A stretch of 64,000 nucleotides of DNA from Tardiphaga sp. (GCA_030147505.1 JASBVG010000111.1:1-64000); one strand, 5' to 3'. Positions 47,334-57,238 are shown, counted from the stretch's first letter. The notes: generated by a model from the letters alone, not told the origin. Translations and numbers: made by a program.

Positions 47334-48152
47334 ATGCACCCTTCTCCCCTACAGCGCAGCTATCGACCTGCGGTCATCGTCCTTGCGAGTCTGAGCTTTC
47401 TTGCCGCCTCGTTCCCTTTGCCTGCCGGCGCCGGCGAGCCCGCGATCATCGCCGCGCATCAGAAACATCAGAAGAAGAGCTTCACCGACAGCCAGATCAT
47501 CGACGGCTTTCTAAAGACTGCCTTCGGTGCCGAGTATCACCTGGCCGGACGGGTCGATCGCATCCGCAAATATGAGATCCCGGTCCGTATCTTCGCCGAC
47601 GGCGGCACCCCTCTACGCAAGAAGCAGATCGGCAAGGTCGTCGCCGATATCGGCCGCCGGGTGCAGCACCTGAACATCGCAATGGTGGAGAACAGCGCGG
47701 ACGCAAACGTCACGGTGAAGCTGGTCCGTGACCGTGACCTGTACCCAACCCTCGCTTCGTTTTACGGCGAAGATCGCGCCAACGAAATCCGCACCTCGCT
47801 CGACCCGCAATGCCTGTCCGGCTTCCGCAAGAACGATCAATTCGAGATCGAACGCTCGGACGTGATCCTCACCACCGACAACGGCGACTTCACGTTCTAC
47901 GATTGCGCCTATGAAGAGATGCTGCAGTCGCTTGGTCCCATCAACGACACCAATTCCGTCCCATGGACGATGTTCAACGACAATGTCTCGATGGGTTTCT
48001 TCGACATTTACGATCAATATCTGCTCAACATCCTGTACGATCCGCGGATCAAGGCCGGCATGACGGTGCAGCAGGTGCGCGCACTGTTGCCTCAGGTACT
48101 CGCTGACGTGCGTGCCTGGGTGGCCAGGATCAATGAACTGCCGACGGATTGA
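47334..48152 (+). CDS. Exported DUF2927 protein
   Basis: A 272-residue protein with a signal peptide (about 10-33, PAVIVLASLSFLAASFPLP) and a DUF2927 domain. The pattern QIIDGFLKTAFGAEYHLAGRVDRIRKYEIPVRIF followed by a late IYDQYLLNILYDPRIKAGMT is the family outline; an acidic D-R-D-L-Y-P loop may bind metal. Distantly reminiscent of zinc-metalloprotease folds, but no HExxH motif is seen. Function unknown. The chosen ATG lies after weakly purine-rich sequence; an in-frame start nineteen codons upstream is also possible. Confidence 0.8.
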   Translation: MHPSPLQRSYRPAVIVLASLSFLAASFPLPAGAGEPAIIAAHQKHQKKSFTDSQIIDGFLKTAFGAEYHLAGRVDRIRKYEIPVRIFADGGTPLRKKQIGKVVADIGRRVQHLNIAMVENSADANVTVKLVRDRDLYPTLASFYGEDRANEIRTSLDPQCLSGFRKNDQFEIERSDVILTTDNGDFTFYDCAYEEMLQSLGPINDTNSVPWTMFNDNVSMGFFDIYDQYLLNILYDPRIKAGMTVQQVRALLPQVLADVRAWVARINELPTD

Positions 48153-48259
48153 GACCACCGAATGCGACGGTCCGTGCGGTCGGGTGAAGAGACCTATCGG
48201 AACCTGCTTCGACTCGCTAGGTTGTCGCTTCGTACATCTCCCGCATCGGGATCATTTGC

Positions 48260-49201
48260 ATGACGACGCTCCTTCTCTCGCATCAGGCCTCGCTCGATCA
48301 TCTAACACCACCCGGCCATCCCGAGCGGCCCGACCGCATGCGCGCGGTGGCTCAAGCGCTTGGCGATCCGCGCTTTGATGCGCTGGTGCGCGCCGATGCG
48401 CCGGAAGGCAGCCTCGATCACGTCAGCCTCTGCCACGACAATCACTATATCGACGAGCTCAGGCACATCGCGCCCGCCAGCGGCCTGGTCTATATCGATG
48501 GTGACACATCGCTTTCGCCCGGCACCTGGGAAGCCGTCATGCGCGGGGTCGGCGGCGCAGTTGCGGCCACCGATGCTGTCATGAAAGGCGAGCATGCCAA
48601 CGCTTTCGTTGCGACGCGTCCGCCAGGTCACCACGCCGAGAGCAACAAGGCGATGGGGTTCTGCTTTTTCGATCAGGCCGCCATTGCCGCGCGATACGCG
48701 CAGCGCACTTACGGCATCGGCCGCGCGGCAGTCGTCGATTTCGACGTCCATCATGGCAACGGCACGCAGGAAATCTTCTGGGCCGACAAGAGCGTGATGT
48801 ATTGCTCGACGCATCAGATGCCGCTCTTTCCCGGCACGGGCGCCACGCAGGAGCGCGGCGAACATGACACCGTTGTCAACGCCCCGCTGCGCGACGGCGA
48901 CGGCAGCGCCAAATTCCGCGCGGCTTTCGACAATCTGATCCTGCCGCAGCTTCAGAAATTCTCACCAGAACTGATTATCATCTCGGCCGGCTTCGATGCG
49001 CATCGCCGCGATCCGCTTGCCTCGCTCGAACTCGATGCAGCCGATTTCGGCTGGGTAACGCGCAAGCTGCTCGACCTTGCCGATCAGACCGCAGGTGGCC
49101 GCGTTGTCTCGGTGCTCGAAGGCGGCTACGATTTGCAGGGTCTGCAGGAATCGGTCGCGGCACATGTGACCGAACTGATGGGCAAGCAAGCATCTGCATA
49201 G
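48260..49201 (+). CDS. Histone-deacetylase-superfamily zinc amidohydrolase
   Basis: A 313-residue enzyme of the arginase/deacetylase fold. The catalytic histidines H124 and H125 lie in RPPGHHAE; the zinc ligands D162 and H164 in V-V-D-F-D-V-H-H-G-N-G-T; and a third ligand Asp is in SAGFDAHRRDP. In bacteria these act on acetylpolyamines, acetylated metabolites or Acs-type lysines. The substrate here is unknown. The next gene, xseB, starts 85 bases later on the same strand, and this pair is common in the Rhizobiales. Confidence 0.93.
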   Translation: MTTLLLSHQASLDHLTPPGHPERPDRMRAVAQALGDPRFDALVRADAPEGSLDHVSLCHDNHYIDELRHIAPASGLVYIDGDTSLSPGTWEAVMRGVGGAVAATDAVMKGEHANAFVATRPPGHHAESNKAMGFCFFDQAAIAARYAQRTYGIGRAAVVDFDVHHGNGTQEIFWADKSVMYCSTHQMPLFPGTGATQERGEHDTVVNAPLRDGDGSAKFRAAFDNLILPQLQKFSPELIIISAGFDAHRRDPLASLELDAADFGWVTRKLLDLADQTAGGRVVSVLEGGYDLQGLQESVAAHVTELMGKQASA

Positions 49202-49286
49202 CCCGCGTGCAGTGCAACCGGCCCGCCACATTGCGCCCGCAAACGTCCCTATAGATTTAGCGTCCCGAACGCACACGGAAGAGCGA

Positions 49287-49538
49287 ATGGCCGAGAACAT
49301 CCACGCCGACGTCAAGAAGCTGACTTTCGAGACAGCGATCGAAGAACTGGAATCGATCGTGCGCCGCCTGGAAGAAGGCAAGGTGCCGCTCGAGGAATCG
49401 GTCGCGATCTACGAACGTGGTGAGGCTCTGAAACGCCGTTGCGACGAGTTGCTGCGTCAGGCGGAGGCCCGCGTCGACAAGATCACCACGGATTCGAACG
49501 GCCAGCCGGTCGGCACCGAGCCGCTGGACGTGCAATAG
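49287..49538 (+). CDS. xseB: Exodeoxyribonuclease VII small subunit
   Basis: An 83-residue helical hairpin protein, the small subunit that decorates XseA in exonuclease VII, which degrades single-stranded DNA. The signature FETAIEELESIVRRLEEGKV followed by PLEESVAIYERGEALKRRC is exact for the family. The ATG (MAENIHADVKK) is chosen with GAAGAGCG upstream. xseA is not in the window. Its place before dxs (with one gene between) matches the xseB-ispA-dxs neighbourhood of many proteobacteria, though no ispA gene is present here. Confidence 0.95.
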   Translation: MAENIHADVKKLTFETAIEELESIVRRLEEGKVPLEESVAIYERGEALKRRCDELLRQAEARVDKITTDSNGQPVGTEPLDVQ

Positions 49539-49671
49539 ACGCACCGTCGCCAAGCGGCCCGAATGTGCGTTGCACGGCCTCGCGCACCCGCAGACGGCGT
49601 TCATGCGTCGATTTTAGAGCTTGGCCTGTGGCGCACCCTGCTATAGTCCGCTGTCAGTCCGGGGAACCAGC

Positions 49672-50979
49672 GTGCGCGTCGAGCACCGTCATGTCATTTA
49701 TGTGCAAGGATACGATCCGCGGGGCCTCGCGCAATATTACCGCATGTTCCGTACGGAGCTGCGTAAGTTCGGCCGCCTCTATGGCCTGACGACCACGGTC
49801 GGGCGTCCGAAGGAACACGCGGCCGGCAAATTCGCCCATGAATCGGCCTCCTGGACCATCGAAACTACTGGCGATGGCTGGCAGACGAAGACCAATTACG
49901 ACTTCCTCCGTTGGGAAGACCTGATCCAGCGCGACCTCGCGGCGCCGATCTGGCGCACCGTCATCCACGGCATGCTGATTTATTGGGGGCTGGTGTTTTC
50001 CGGCACCATGGGCCGGTTCTGGCGCGCCCATTGGCGTTTCGCCACCTTCATCAGCTGGCCGCACTTTGTGCTGCTGAACGAGGCGATCTGGTCAGCCGCG
50101 GCCGCGTGGCTGGTCGCCTGGGGACTCAAGGCGCTTGGCATACACGGCCTCCTGGTCGGTTGCGCCGCCGTAGCCGTGTTTATCGCCGTGCTGGGTTCGC
50201 TGGTCAAATACACCGAGGAGCGGACCTATCTGCTCTATCTGATGGCCGACACCATTTTCACCTGGCAATTCTCACACGGCAACCGGCCGGAATGGGACGC
50301 CCGCATCGACCGTTTTGCACAGCATCTGGTGAAGGTCGCGCAAAACTCCGACGCGCAGGAGATCGTGCTCGTCGGTCACAGCTCCGGCTCGTTTCTCGGC
50401 TCGGAAATCCTCGCGCGGGCCTTGAAGCTCGATCCCGATCTCGGGCGTCATGGATCGCGCGTCGTGTTGCTGACACTCGGCGGTAACATGCCGATCGTCG
50501 GCTTCCACAAGGGCGCGCGGGAATTCCGCGACAATCTGCGACGACTGGCCATAGAGCCGTCGATCGACTGGATCGACTGCCAGTCCCGCAAGGACGTGAT
50601 GAATTTCTACCCTTTCGACCCGGTCGCCGGCCACGGCATCGACGTCGGTCCTGAGAAACGGAACCCGACTATAGTACCGGTGAGATTTAGGGAGATCATA
50701 CGATCCGATCATTACAACCGGTTCCGCTGGAAATTCTTCCGGGTCCATTTCCAGTTCGTGATGGCCAATGAACGACCGCACCCCTATGATTTTTACATGA
50801 TCGTCTGCGGCCCGGTTCCGTTACGTGAGCGGGTAACCCAGCCTGCTGCAACCCTCGCACTAGTCGACGGCGACCTCACAACCCGCGAAAATGCATGGAA
50901 GAAGCTTGATTTGGGTCAACGAAGTGGCATTTTGCCCCCTTCTGACAATACTCGGGCGGCCGTTCGGCGTATCGGCTAA
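49672..50979 (+). CDS. Membrane protein with an alpha/beta-hydrolase (GHSSG) domain
   Basis: About 435 residues. After HVIYVQGYDPRG, a beta-strand typical of hydrolases, come two or three hydrophobic stretches at about 94-112, 138-155 and 158-177. A soluble domain then carries the nucleophile elbow G-H-S-S-G at 235-239 (S237). A following LLTLGGNMPIVGFHKGA and D-C-Q-S-R-K-D-V, with H in the later AGHG (about 322), could supply the rest of the triad. Membrane segments inserted between strand 1 and the nucleophile elbow are unusual. The start is GTG with GGGGAA seven bases upstream. Function is unknown; it occupies the slot where ispA often sits before dxs. Confidence 0.82.
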   Translation: MRVEHRHVIYVQGYDPRGLAQYYRMFRTELRKFGRLYGLTTTVGRPKEHAAGKFAHESASWTIETTGDGWQTKTNYDFLRWEDLIQRDLAAPIWRTVIHGMLIYWGLVFSGTMGRFWRAHWRFATFISWPHFVLLNEAIWSAAAAWLVAWGLKALGIHGLLVGCAAVAVFIAVLGSLVKYTEERTYLLYLMADTIFTWQFSHGNRPEWDARIDRFAQHLVKVAQNSDAQEIVLVGHSSGSFLGSEILARALKLDPDLGRHGSRVVLLTLGGNMPIVGFHKGAREFRDNLRRLAIEPSIDWIDCQSRKDVMNFYPFDPVAGHGIDVGPEKRNPTIVPVRFREIIRSDHYNRFRWKFFRVHFQFVMANERPHPYDFYMIVCGPVPLRERVTQPAATLALVDGDLTTRENAWKKLDLGQRSGILPPSDNTRAAVRRIG

Positions 50980-51312
50980 CCATACGACGTGAATATCCAG
51001 GCGGAACCCGGACTACCCACCACGGTTGGCTTTGGCTAAGGCTTTGGTGTAAAGGGACGAGGTTCACCTGCAGTGAACCGGGCGGCGACGCCGGTCGTTA
51101 ATGGTGATAAGCGCTTCAACCATCTGACGAAAATGTTCGGATGAAGAAGCAATCAAGCATGCTAGATACCACGATGAAAAATCGAAGCCCATTATAAGGC
51201 CTCGAAACAGCTTCCCGGTTCTGGGGGATGCGATAGTCCGAACCGTCTGCCGCCTTCGCGCGACGAACTGGACGCTACCGCAACTCCGGACATGTCAAAT
51301 TGGAATAGTGCC
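50980..51312. other. Spacer and leader of dxs
   Basis: No gene seen. It holds the inverted repeat GGTTCAC-CTGCA-GTGAACC at 51061-51079, which could be an operator or RNA hairpin, and a series of GGCTTTGGCT-like direct repeats at about 51025-51048. No known riboswitch fold was recognised. Confidence 0.45.
51061..51079. promoter_or_regulatory. Inverted repeat upstream of dxs
   Basis: Seven-base exact arms GGTTCAC and GTGAACC with a five-base spacer, about 250 bases before dxs. It is followed by GC-rich sequence, not a T-run, so an operator is likelier than a terminator. Confidence 0.35.
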
Positions 51313-53238
51313 GTGACCAATTTTAGTAAGACCCCGCTGCTCGATACCATCCGCACGCCGGAAGATCTGCGCAAGCTCAAGGTCGAGAAGATTCGTCAGG
51401 TCGCCGACGAACTCCGCCAGGAGACCATCGACGCAGTGTCCGTTACCGGCGGCCACTTCGGTGCCGGTCTCGGCGTGGTCGAGCTGACCACCGCGCTTCA
51501 CTACGTTTTCGATACGCCGCGCGACCGCATCATCTGGGACGTCGGCCATCAGGCCTATCCGCATAAGATTCTCACCGGTCGACGCGACCGTATCCGCACC
51601 CTGCGCACCGCGGGGGGTCTCTCCGGCTTCACCAAGCGTACCGAGAGCGAATACGATCCGTTCGGCGCCGCGCATTCGTCCACCTCGATCTCCGCCGGCC
51701 TCGGCATGGCCGTGGCTCGCGATCTCTCGGGCGGCAAGAACAACGTCATCGCGGTGATCGGCGATGGCTCGATGTCGGCAGGTATGGCCTATGAGGCCAT
51801 GAACAATGCCGGTGCGATGAATTCGCGCCTGATCGTCATCCTCAACGACAACGACATGTCGATCGCGCCGCCGGTGGGCGCCATGTCGGCCTATCTGTCC
51901 CGCATGTATTCGGGCAAGACCTATCGCGGTCTGCGCGATGCCGCCAAGCAGCTCGGCAAGCATCTGCCGAAGCTGATCGCGGATCGTGCCGAGCGCGTCG
52001 AGGAATATTCGCGCGGCTTCATGGTCAATGGCGGCACGCTGTTCGAAGAGCTCGGCTTCTATTATGTCGGTCCGATCGATGGCCATAATCTCGATCACCT
52101 GCTGCCAGTGTTGCAGAACGTCCGCGACATGGAGACCGGCCCGATCCTGGTCCACGTCGTCACGCAAAAGGGCAAGGGCTACGGTCCGGCTGAAGCTGCG
52201 GCCGACAAATACCATGCGGTCGTGAAGTTCGACGTTGCCACCGGGACGCAGTCGAAGTCCAAGCCGAACGCTCCGGCCTATCAGAACGTGTTCGGTCAGA
52301 GCCTCGTCAAGGAAGCCGAGAAGGACGAGAAGATCGTCGCCATCACCGCGGCGATGCCGTCGGGCACCGGCGTCGATATCTTCAACAAGGCCTTCCCGAA
52401 GCGCACCTTCGACGTCGGTATCGCCGAGCAGCATGCGGTGACCTTCGCCGCCGGCCTCGCGACCGAAGGCTACAAGCCGTTTTGCGCGATCTATTCGACC
52501 TTCCTGCAGCGCGGCTACGATCAGATCGTCCATGACGTCGCGATCCAGAACCTGCCCGTGCGCTTCGCCATCGACCGCGCCGGCCTTGTCGGCGCCGACG
52601 GCGCGACCCATGCCGGTTCGTTCGACAATGCCTATCTCGGTTGTCTCCCGAACATGGTGATCATGGCGGCTTCCGATGAAGCCGAACTGGTACACATGGT
52701 CGCCACCCAGGTCGCCATTAACGACCAGCCGAGCGCTCTGCGCTATCCGCGCGGCGAAGGCCGCGGCGTCGAGATGCCGGATGTCGGTGTCCCGCTGGAA
52801 ATCGGCAAGGGTCGCATCATCCGCCAGGGCAAGCAGGTCGCGCTGTTCTCCTTCGGTACCCGCCTCGCCGAGTGCGAGAAGGCTGCCGATGAACTCGCCG
52901 CTCATGGCCTGCAGGCAACCATCGCCGACGCCCGCTTCATGAAGCCGCTCGACGTAGAGCTGCTGCTCAAGCTCGCCCGCGAGCACGAGATCCTGCTCAC
53001 CATCGAGGAAGGTTCGATCGGCGGCTTCGGCTCGCATGTGATGAACACACTGGCCGAGCATGGCATGCTCGACGGCGGCCTGCGCATGCGCTCCATGGTG
53101 CTGCCCGACGTCTTCCAGGATCACGACACGCCGGCGGCGATGTATGCGCAGGCGGGCCTCGACTCCAAGGGCATCGTCAAGAAGGTGTTCGAGACGCTCG
53201 GTAAGGATTTTGCCGCCGAGACCGTCAAGCTCGCCTGA
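51313..53238 (+). CDS. dxs: 1-deoxy-D-xylulose-5-phosphate synthase
   Basis: DXS condenses pyruvate and glyceraldehyde 3-phosphate in the first step of the MEP isoprenoid pathway, using thiamine diphosphate. The 641 residues include H48 in TGGHFGAG, the ThDP motif G-D-G (160-162) in [20 protein letters not shown], and the catalytic Glu in [10 protein letters not shown] (about 368). The transketolase-like C-terminal domain ends near the stop. I chose GTG at 51313 ([14 protein letters not shown]), the usual rhizobial N-terminus, with GGAA seven bases upstream; an ATG seven codons earlier (51292) is the alternative. Neighbours xseB and tlyA are the common context. Confidence 0.95.
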   Translation: MTNFSKTPLLDTIRTPEDLRKLKVEKIRQVADELRQETIDAVSVTGGHFGAGLGVVELTTALHYVFDTPRDRIIWDVGHQAYPHKILTGRRDRIRTLRTAGGLSGFTKRTESEYDPFGAAHSSTSISAGLGMAVARDLSGGKNNVIAVIGDGSMSAGMAYEAMNNAGAMNSRLIVILNDNDMSIAPPVGAMSAYLSRMYSGKTYRGLRDAAKQLGKHLPKLIADRAERVEEYSRGFMVNGGTLFEELGFYYVGPIDGHNLDHLLPVLQNVRDMETGPILVHVVTQKGKGYGPAEAAADKYHAVVKFDVATGTQSKSKPNAPAYQNVFGQSLVKEAEKDEKIVAITAAMPSGTGVDIFNKAFPKRTFDVGIAEQHAVTFAAGLATEGYKPFCAIYSTFLQRGYDQIVHDVAIQNLPVRFAIDRAGLVGADGATHAGSFDNAYLGCLPNMVIMAASDEAELVHMVATQVAINDQPSALRYPRGEGRGVEMPDVGVPLEIGKGRIIRQGKQVALFSFGTRLAECEKAADELAAHGLQATIADARFMKPLDVELLLKLAREHEILLTIEEGSIGGFGSHVMNTLAEHGMLDGGLRMRSMVLPDVFQDHDTPAAMYAQAGLDSKGIVKKVFETLGKDFAAETVKLA

Positions 53239-53246
53239 TTCCTCTT

Positions 53247-53367
53247 GTCCCGGACGCGATGCAGCGCTCTTGCGCTGCTTCGCAGAGCCGGGACCACCAA
53301 GAACACCGGCGTTTGGTACGATCCCGGCTCAGCGGCGCGGCACTTCGCGCCGCACCGCGTCCGGGAC
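53247..53367. repeat. Intergenic element with nested inverted repeats
   Basis: The outer arms GTCCCGGACGCG (53247-53258) and CGCGTCCGGGAC (53356-53367) are exact 12-bp complements. The inner arms GAGCCGGGA (53285-53293) and TCCCGGCTC (53322-53330) are exact too. A further GC-rich hairpin (GCGGCGCGGC / CTTCGCGCCGC) sits beside the right arm. It resembles the dispersed palindromic elements of Bradyrhizobium-type genomes. It could fold as one long structured RNA. Confidence 0.7.
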
Positions 53368-53471
53368 ACAAAACTTCAACAAGGCGTTTCGGAGCCAGCT
53401 CCGCATCGCCACCTTCTCGTCTGAATTGACGCATCAAAGTCAGCCCGCTTCGCGACCACGACGGGGACTTC

Positions 53472-54014
53472 ATGAACATCTATCTGGCCGGCCCCGATGT
53501 CTTCCTGCCCAACGCCGCCGAGATCGGCCGGCGCAAGGTCGCGCTCTGCAAACGCTATGGCGCACACGGTTTCTTTCCGCTCGACAGTGATGTGGACGTG
53601 AAAGCCGCCGACGCCTCGCGGCAGATTTTCCACCACAATGAAGCGATGATGAACCGCTGCGATATCGTCATCGCCAATCTCACCCCGTTCCGCGGCCCCA
53701 GCGCCGATGCAGGCACCGTGTTCGAACTCGGCTTCATGGCCGGCCACGGCAAGCTGTGCTTCGGCTACAGCAACGATCCCGCGCCTTACGTGGATCGCGT
53801 GCGCCGCATGACCGAGATCAACGGCAATGACGGCCACCTCACCGACAAGGATGGCCTCATCGTCGAGAATTTCGGCCTCACCGACAATCTCATGATGATC
53901 CACGCGCTCGACCTCTATGGTTCGCCGCTGATCGTTCCACGCGAAGCGCCCGCGGATCTGTGGCAGGATCTCACCAGCTTCGAAGCCTGCCTGAAACTCG
54001 CCGCGTCTTATTGA
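53472..54014 (+). CDS. Nucleoside 2-deoxyribosyltransferase-like protein
   Basis: A 180-residue protein of the NDT family (Nuc_deoxyrib_tr), which exchanges bases between 2'-deoxyribonucleosides or hydrolyses the glycosidic bond. The N-terminal beta-strand motif M-N-I-Y-L-A-G-P-D-V-F is typical. The core R-C-D-I-V-I-A-N-L-T-P-F-R-G-P-S-A-D-A-G-T contains the nucleotide-binding D and the acidic pair, and the catalytic Glu is in T-V-F-E-L-G. Likely a nucleoside-salvage or housecleaning enzyme. It is followed 17 bases later by tlyA on the same strand. Confidence 0.92.
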   Translation: MNIYLAGPDVFLPNAAEIGRRKVALCKRYGAHGFFPLDSDVDVKAADASRQIFHHNEAMMNRCDIVIANLTPFRGPSADAGTVFELGFMAGHGKLCFGYSNDPAPYVDRVRRMTEINGNDGHLTDKDGLIVENFGLTDNLMMIHALDLYGSPLIVPREAPADLWQDLTSFEACLKLAASY

Positions 54015-54031
54015 TACTGTTCTCGACTGAC

Positions 54032-54787
54032 ATGACGAAATCCCCTCTCCCCGCTGCGGCGCTGCGCAAGCGCGCCGATACGCTCCTCGTCGAACGCGGC
54101 ATCTTCGAGAGCCGCGCCCGCGCCCAGGCCGCCATCGAGGCGGGCCTCGTCACGGCAAATGGCAAACAGGTCGCCAAGGTTTCCGAATTACTGTTGCCCG
54201 ATGCTGATATCGAGGCCGAGCCCGCGCATCCCTGGGTTTCGCGTGGCGGCGTCAAGCTCGCCGGCGCCCTCGAACATTATCCGATCGAGATCGAAGACCA
54301 TGTCTGTCTCGATGTGGGCGCTTCCACCGGCGGCTTCACTGAAGTGTTGCTCGCCAACGGCGCCAGCATGGTCTTCTCCATCGATGTCGGCACGGGGCAG
54401 TTGCATCCGTCGCTGCATGGCCATCCAAAAATCGTATCGATGGAAGAGACCGATATCCGCAATTTCGAGAACAGGCGCCTGCCCGCACGGCCCGATGTGG
54501 TGGTGATCGATGTCAGCTTCATCTCGCTGAAGGCCGTGTTGCCTGTCGCCCTCTCACTTGCCGCCGCGCCGATGTCCCTGCTCGCGCTGATCAAGCCGCA
54601 ATTCGAGGCCGACCGGAAACAATCCAAGCGCGGCATCATCAAGAACGCCGACCTGCATCAGGCCATCTGCGACGACATCACCGCATTCGCGAAAGAACTC
54701 GGCTGCACCGACATCGAAGTCTTCCCTTCCTCAATCAAGGGCGGCGATGGCAACATTGAATTCTTCATGGGTGCACGGCGTGGCTGA
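54032..54787 (+). CDS. tlyA: TlyA-family rRNA 2'-O-methyltransferase (hemolysin-like)
   Basis: About 251 residues. An N-terminal S4 RNA-binding domain (about 10-65: [20 protein letters not shown]) is joined to an FtsJ-type methyltransferase domain. The latter has [12 protein letters not shown] near 91-102, the SAM-binding site, and [10 protein letters not shown] and LIKPQFE later, where K is the catalytic Lys. TlyA methylates 16S/23S rRNA at cytidines, and is often annotated as hemolysin. The [14 protein letters not shown] was chosen; an upstream frame of 24 codons overlaps the NDT gene. It overlaps the next gene by eight bases. Confidence 0.93.
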   Translation: MTKSPLPAAALRKRADTLLVERGIFESRARAQAAIEAGLVTANGKQVAKVSELLLPDADIEAEPAHPWVSRGGVKLAGALEHYPIEIEDHVCLDVGASTGGFTEVLLANGASMVFSIDVGTGQLHPSLHGHPKIVSMEETDIRNFENRRLPARPDVVVIDVSFISLKAVLPVALSLAAAPMSLLALIKPQFEADRKQSKRGIIKNADLHQAICDDITAFAKELGCTDIEVFPSSIKGGDGNIEFFMGARRG

Positions 54788-56003
54788 GCACATCACGATC
54801 GACCATGTCGGCCATCACGGCGATGGCGTCAACGTCGATCGTCCACCTGTCTATGTTCCATTTGCATTGCCTGGCGAGATCGTCGATGCCGAGGTCGGCG
54901 ACGGCAGATGCCGTCTCGTGCAGATCGAACAGCCGAGTCCCGAGCGCATCGATCCGTTTTGCAGCTACTTCACCCGGTGCGGCGGCTGCGCCATCCAGCA
55001 CTGGCAGCCGACGCCGTATCAGGCGTGGAAACGCCAGATCGTCATCGATACGCTGCAACAAGCCGGAATCGACAGCGCCGTCGACCCGCTCATTGATGCG
55101 CATGGCGCCGGCCGGCGCCGAGTCACGCTGCATGCGCGTTACAAGGCCAGCAATATACAGGTCGGCTTCACCGAAGCTGCAAGTCACGCCATCGTGCCTA
55201 TAGATTCTTGTCCAATCCTCGATCCCGCGCTTGGCGGTGCCTTGAATGCAGCACGCGCCATCGCCGAACTGCTAGAGCCCATGGCCAAGCCGCTCGATAT
55301 CCAGGTCACCGCGGCAGACAATGGCCTCGATATCGACGTCCGCGGTAGCGGACCGATTTCCACGGCGCTGATCTCCAAGCTCTCCGCTCTCGCCGCCGAG
55401 CATAAGCTCGCCCGGCTCACGCGGCATGGCGAACTCGTTCTGATGCGCGCGCCGCCCGTGCTCACGATAGGTCCAGCCCGTGTGACACTGCCTCCCGGCT
55501 CGTTCCTGCAGGCAACGATGGCGGGAGAAGACGCGCTTGCTGCGCTCGTACTGCAGCACTGCAAGGGCGCTAAAGTTATCGCCGACCTGTTCTGCGGCAT
55601 TGGCCCCTTCGCACTGCGTCTTGCCGTCAAGGCAAAGGTTCATGCGATCGACAACGATGCGACGGCCATCGCCTCGTTGCAGCAGGCGATCAAGGACACC
55701 AAGGGCTTGAAACCCGTCAAGGCCGAAACCCGCGATCTATTCCGCCGCCCTCTCGTCGCGCAGGAACTGCGCGACATTGATGCTGTCGTGTTCGATCCGC
55801 CACGCGCCGGTGCGCAGGCCCAGGCCGAACGCCTCGCGGCCAGCAAGGTGCCGCTCGTCGTCGCTGTCTCCTGCAATGTGCAGACATTTGCACGCGATGC
55901 AAAAATCCTGATCGATGGCGGATACAGGCTGCATGGGGTGACGCCGGTCGATCAATTCCGCCACACCCCGCATATCGAACTGGTGGCACGCTTCACGAGA
56001 TAG
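54780..56003 (+). CDS. RNA m5U methyltransferase of the TrmA/RlmD family
   Basis: About 407 residues. This family methylates uridine in tRNA or rRNA and carries a [4Fe-4S] cluster. A short TRAM-like region opens the protein (about 1-55), then the cluster ligands C61, C67 and C70 in [10 protein letters not shown] and a fourth Cys in IDSCPILD. The SAM site is [14 protein letters not shown] and the catalytic Cys is in [13 protein letters not shown], all in place. The GTG ([16 protein letters not shown]) is chosen; it overlaps tlyA by eight bases, coupling translation. Which base it methylates cannot be told from sequence alone. Confidence 0.91.
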   Translation: MAEHITIDHVGHHGDGVNVDRPPVYVPFALPGEIVDAEVGDGRCRLVQIEQPSPERIDPFCSYFTRCGGCAIQHWQPTPYQAWKRQIVIDTLQQAGIDSAVDPLIDAHGAGRRRVTLHARYKASNIQVGFTEAASHAIVPIDSCPILDPALGGALNAARAIAELLEPMAKPLDIQVTAADNGLDIDVRGSGPISTALISKLSALAAEHKLARLTRHGELVLMRAPPVLTIGPARVTLPPGSFLQATMAGEDALAALVLQHCKGAKVIADLFCGIGPFALRLAVKAKVHAIDNDATAIASLQQAIKDTKGLKPVKAETRDLFRRPLVAQELRDIDAVVFDPPRAGAQAQAERLAASKVPLVVAVSCNVQTFARDAKILIDGGYRLHGVTPVDQFRHTPHIELVARFTR

Positions 56004-56071
56004 TTGCCATTTTGCCCGCGCTGAGCTGGAGTGGCGGCGACACTGCCGCACAGAGCAACATTGGAGGCGAC

Positions 56072-57238
56072 GTGACCATTCTCGATCCCATCAGCTCCGA
56101 TATTCTGCCATTCGGCATTCGCTCGCGCTTTGTCGAGGACGTCAACGGCCTGCGCATGCATGTGTTGGAAGCCGGCTTCGAGAGCCCGGGTCGTCCCTCC
56201 GTGTTGCTGCTGCACGGTTTCCCGGAGCTCGCTTATAGCTGGCGCAAGGTGATGCCGCAGCTGGCTGCCGCCGGTTATCACGTCATCGCCCCGGACCAGC
56301 GCGGCTACGGCCGCACCACTGGGTGGAGCGGCGACTATGACGGCGACCTGCGGCCGTTCAACCTGCTCAATCTCGCTCGCGACGCACTCGGCCTAATCTC
56401 GGCGCTCGGTTATCGTCACGTCGATGCGGTCGTCGGCCACGACTTCGGAAGTTCAGTCGCCGCCTGGTGCGCGCTCGCGCGCCCCGATGTATTCCGTTCC
56501 GTCGTGTTGATGAGTGCGCCCTTCTCCGGCCCGCCATCCCTGCCCTTCGATGTCGCCGACAAACCATCGGTGCCGAAAGCAGAAGATGTCGTGCATCGCG
56601 ATCTCGCCGCGCTTCCGCGTCCACGAAAACACTATCAATGGTACTATGCGACACGCGAGGCCAATGATCATATGCAGCATGCGCCGCAAGGCGTGCATGA
56701 TTTTCTGCGCGCTTACTACCATCACAAGAGCGCGGACTGGCCGGGTAACAGACCGGAGCCGCTGCAGGCTTGGACGGCGAGCGAACTAGCCAAATTACCG
56801 ACCTATTACGTGATGGACTACGACGAGACAATGAGCGAGACCGTAGCGAAGGAAATGCCATCGCGCGACGCCGTCGCCGCCAATACATGGCTGCCCGACA
56901 ACGAGCTCGCCTATTACAGCAGCGAATATGCGCGCACAGGCTTTCAGGGCGGATTGCAATGGTATCGTTGCAACACCACCGGTGCGTTCAACGCCGACTA
57001 CGAGCTGTTCTCAGGCCGCACCATCGATGTGCCGTCCGCTTTCATCTCCGGCCGACAGGACTGGGGCATTTATCAACGCCCGGGTGCCATGGAGACGATG
57101 CAGCATGTCGCTTGCACGGATATGCGCGCGGTGCATCTGATCGACGGTGCAGGTCATTGGGTGCAGCAGGAACAAGCCGATGACGTGAGCCGGTTGTTGC
57201 TCGGATTCCTGAAGCAGCCACATGCGTCGAGGCGTTGA
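56072..57238 (+). CDS. Epoxide-hydrolase-like alpha/beta hydrolase
   Basis: A 388-residue alpha/beta hydrolase of the soluble epoxide hydrolase / haloalkane dehalogenase branch. The oxyanion motif H-G-F-P-E is near 48-52, the nucleophile D124 in VVGHDFGSS, and the late His in GAGHWVQQEQ (about 364). The acid should lie in the SGRQDWGIYQ loop (about 331). An Asp nucleophile rather than Ser points to epoxide or halide substrates. A long lid (about 145-280) contains YQWYYATREANDHM. The GTG has GGAGG five bases upstream; the preceding frame to 56012 lacks support. Confidence 0.9.
   Translation: MTILDPISSDILPFGIRSRFVEDVNGLRMHVLEAGFESPGRPSVLLLHGFPELAYSWRKVMPQLAAAGYHVIAPDQRGYGRTTGWSGDYDGDLRPFNLLNLARDALGLISALGYRHVDAVVGHDFGSSVAAWCALARPDVFRSVVLMSAPFSGPPSLPFDVADKPSVPKAEDVVHRDLAALPRPRKHYQWYYATREANDHMQHAPQGVHDFLRAYYHHKSADWPGNRPEPLQAWTASELAKLPTYYVMDYDETMSETVAKEMPSRDAVAANTWLPDNELAYYSSEYARTGFQGGLQWYRCNTTGAFNADYELFSGRTIDVPSAFISGRQDWGIYQRPGAMETMQHVACTDMRAVHLIDGAGHWVQQEQADDVSRLLLGFLKQPHASRR

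Noticed and set aside
51295-53124. 609-codon open minus-strand frame opposite dxs
   Set aside because: dxs is unmistakable on the plus strand and the opposite peptide has no domain pattern.
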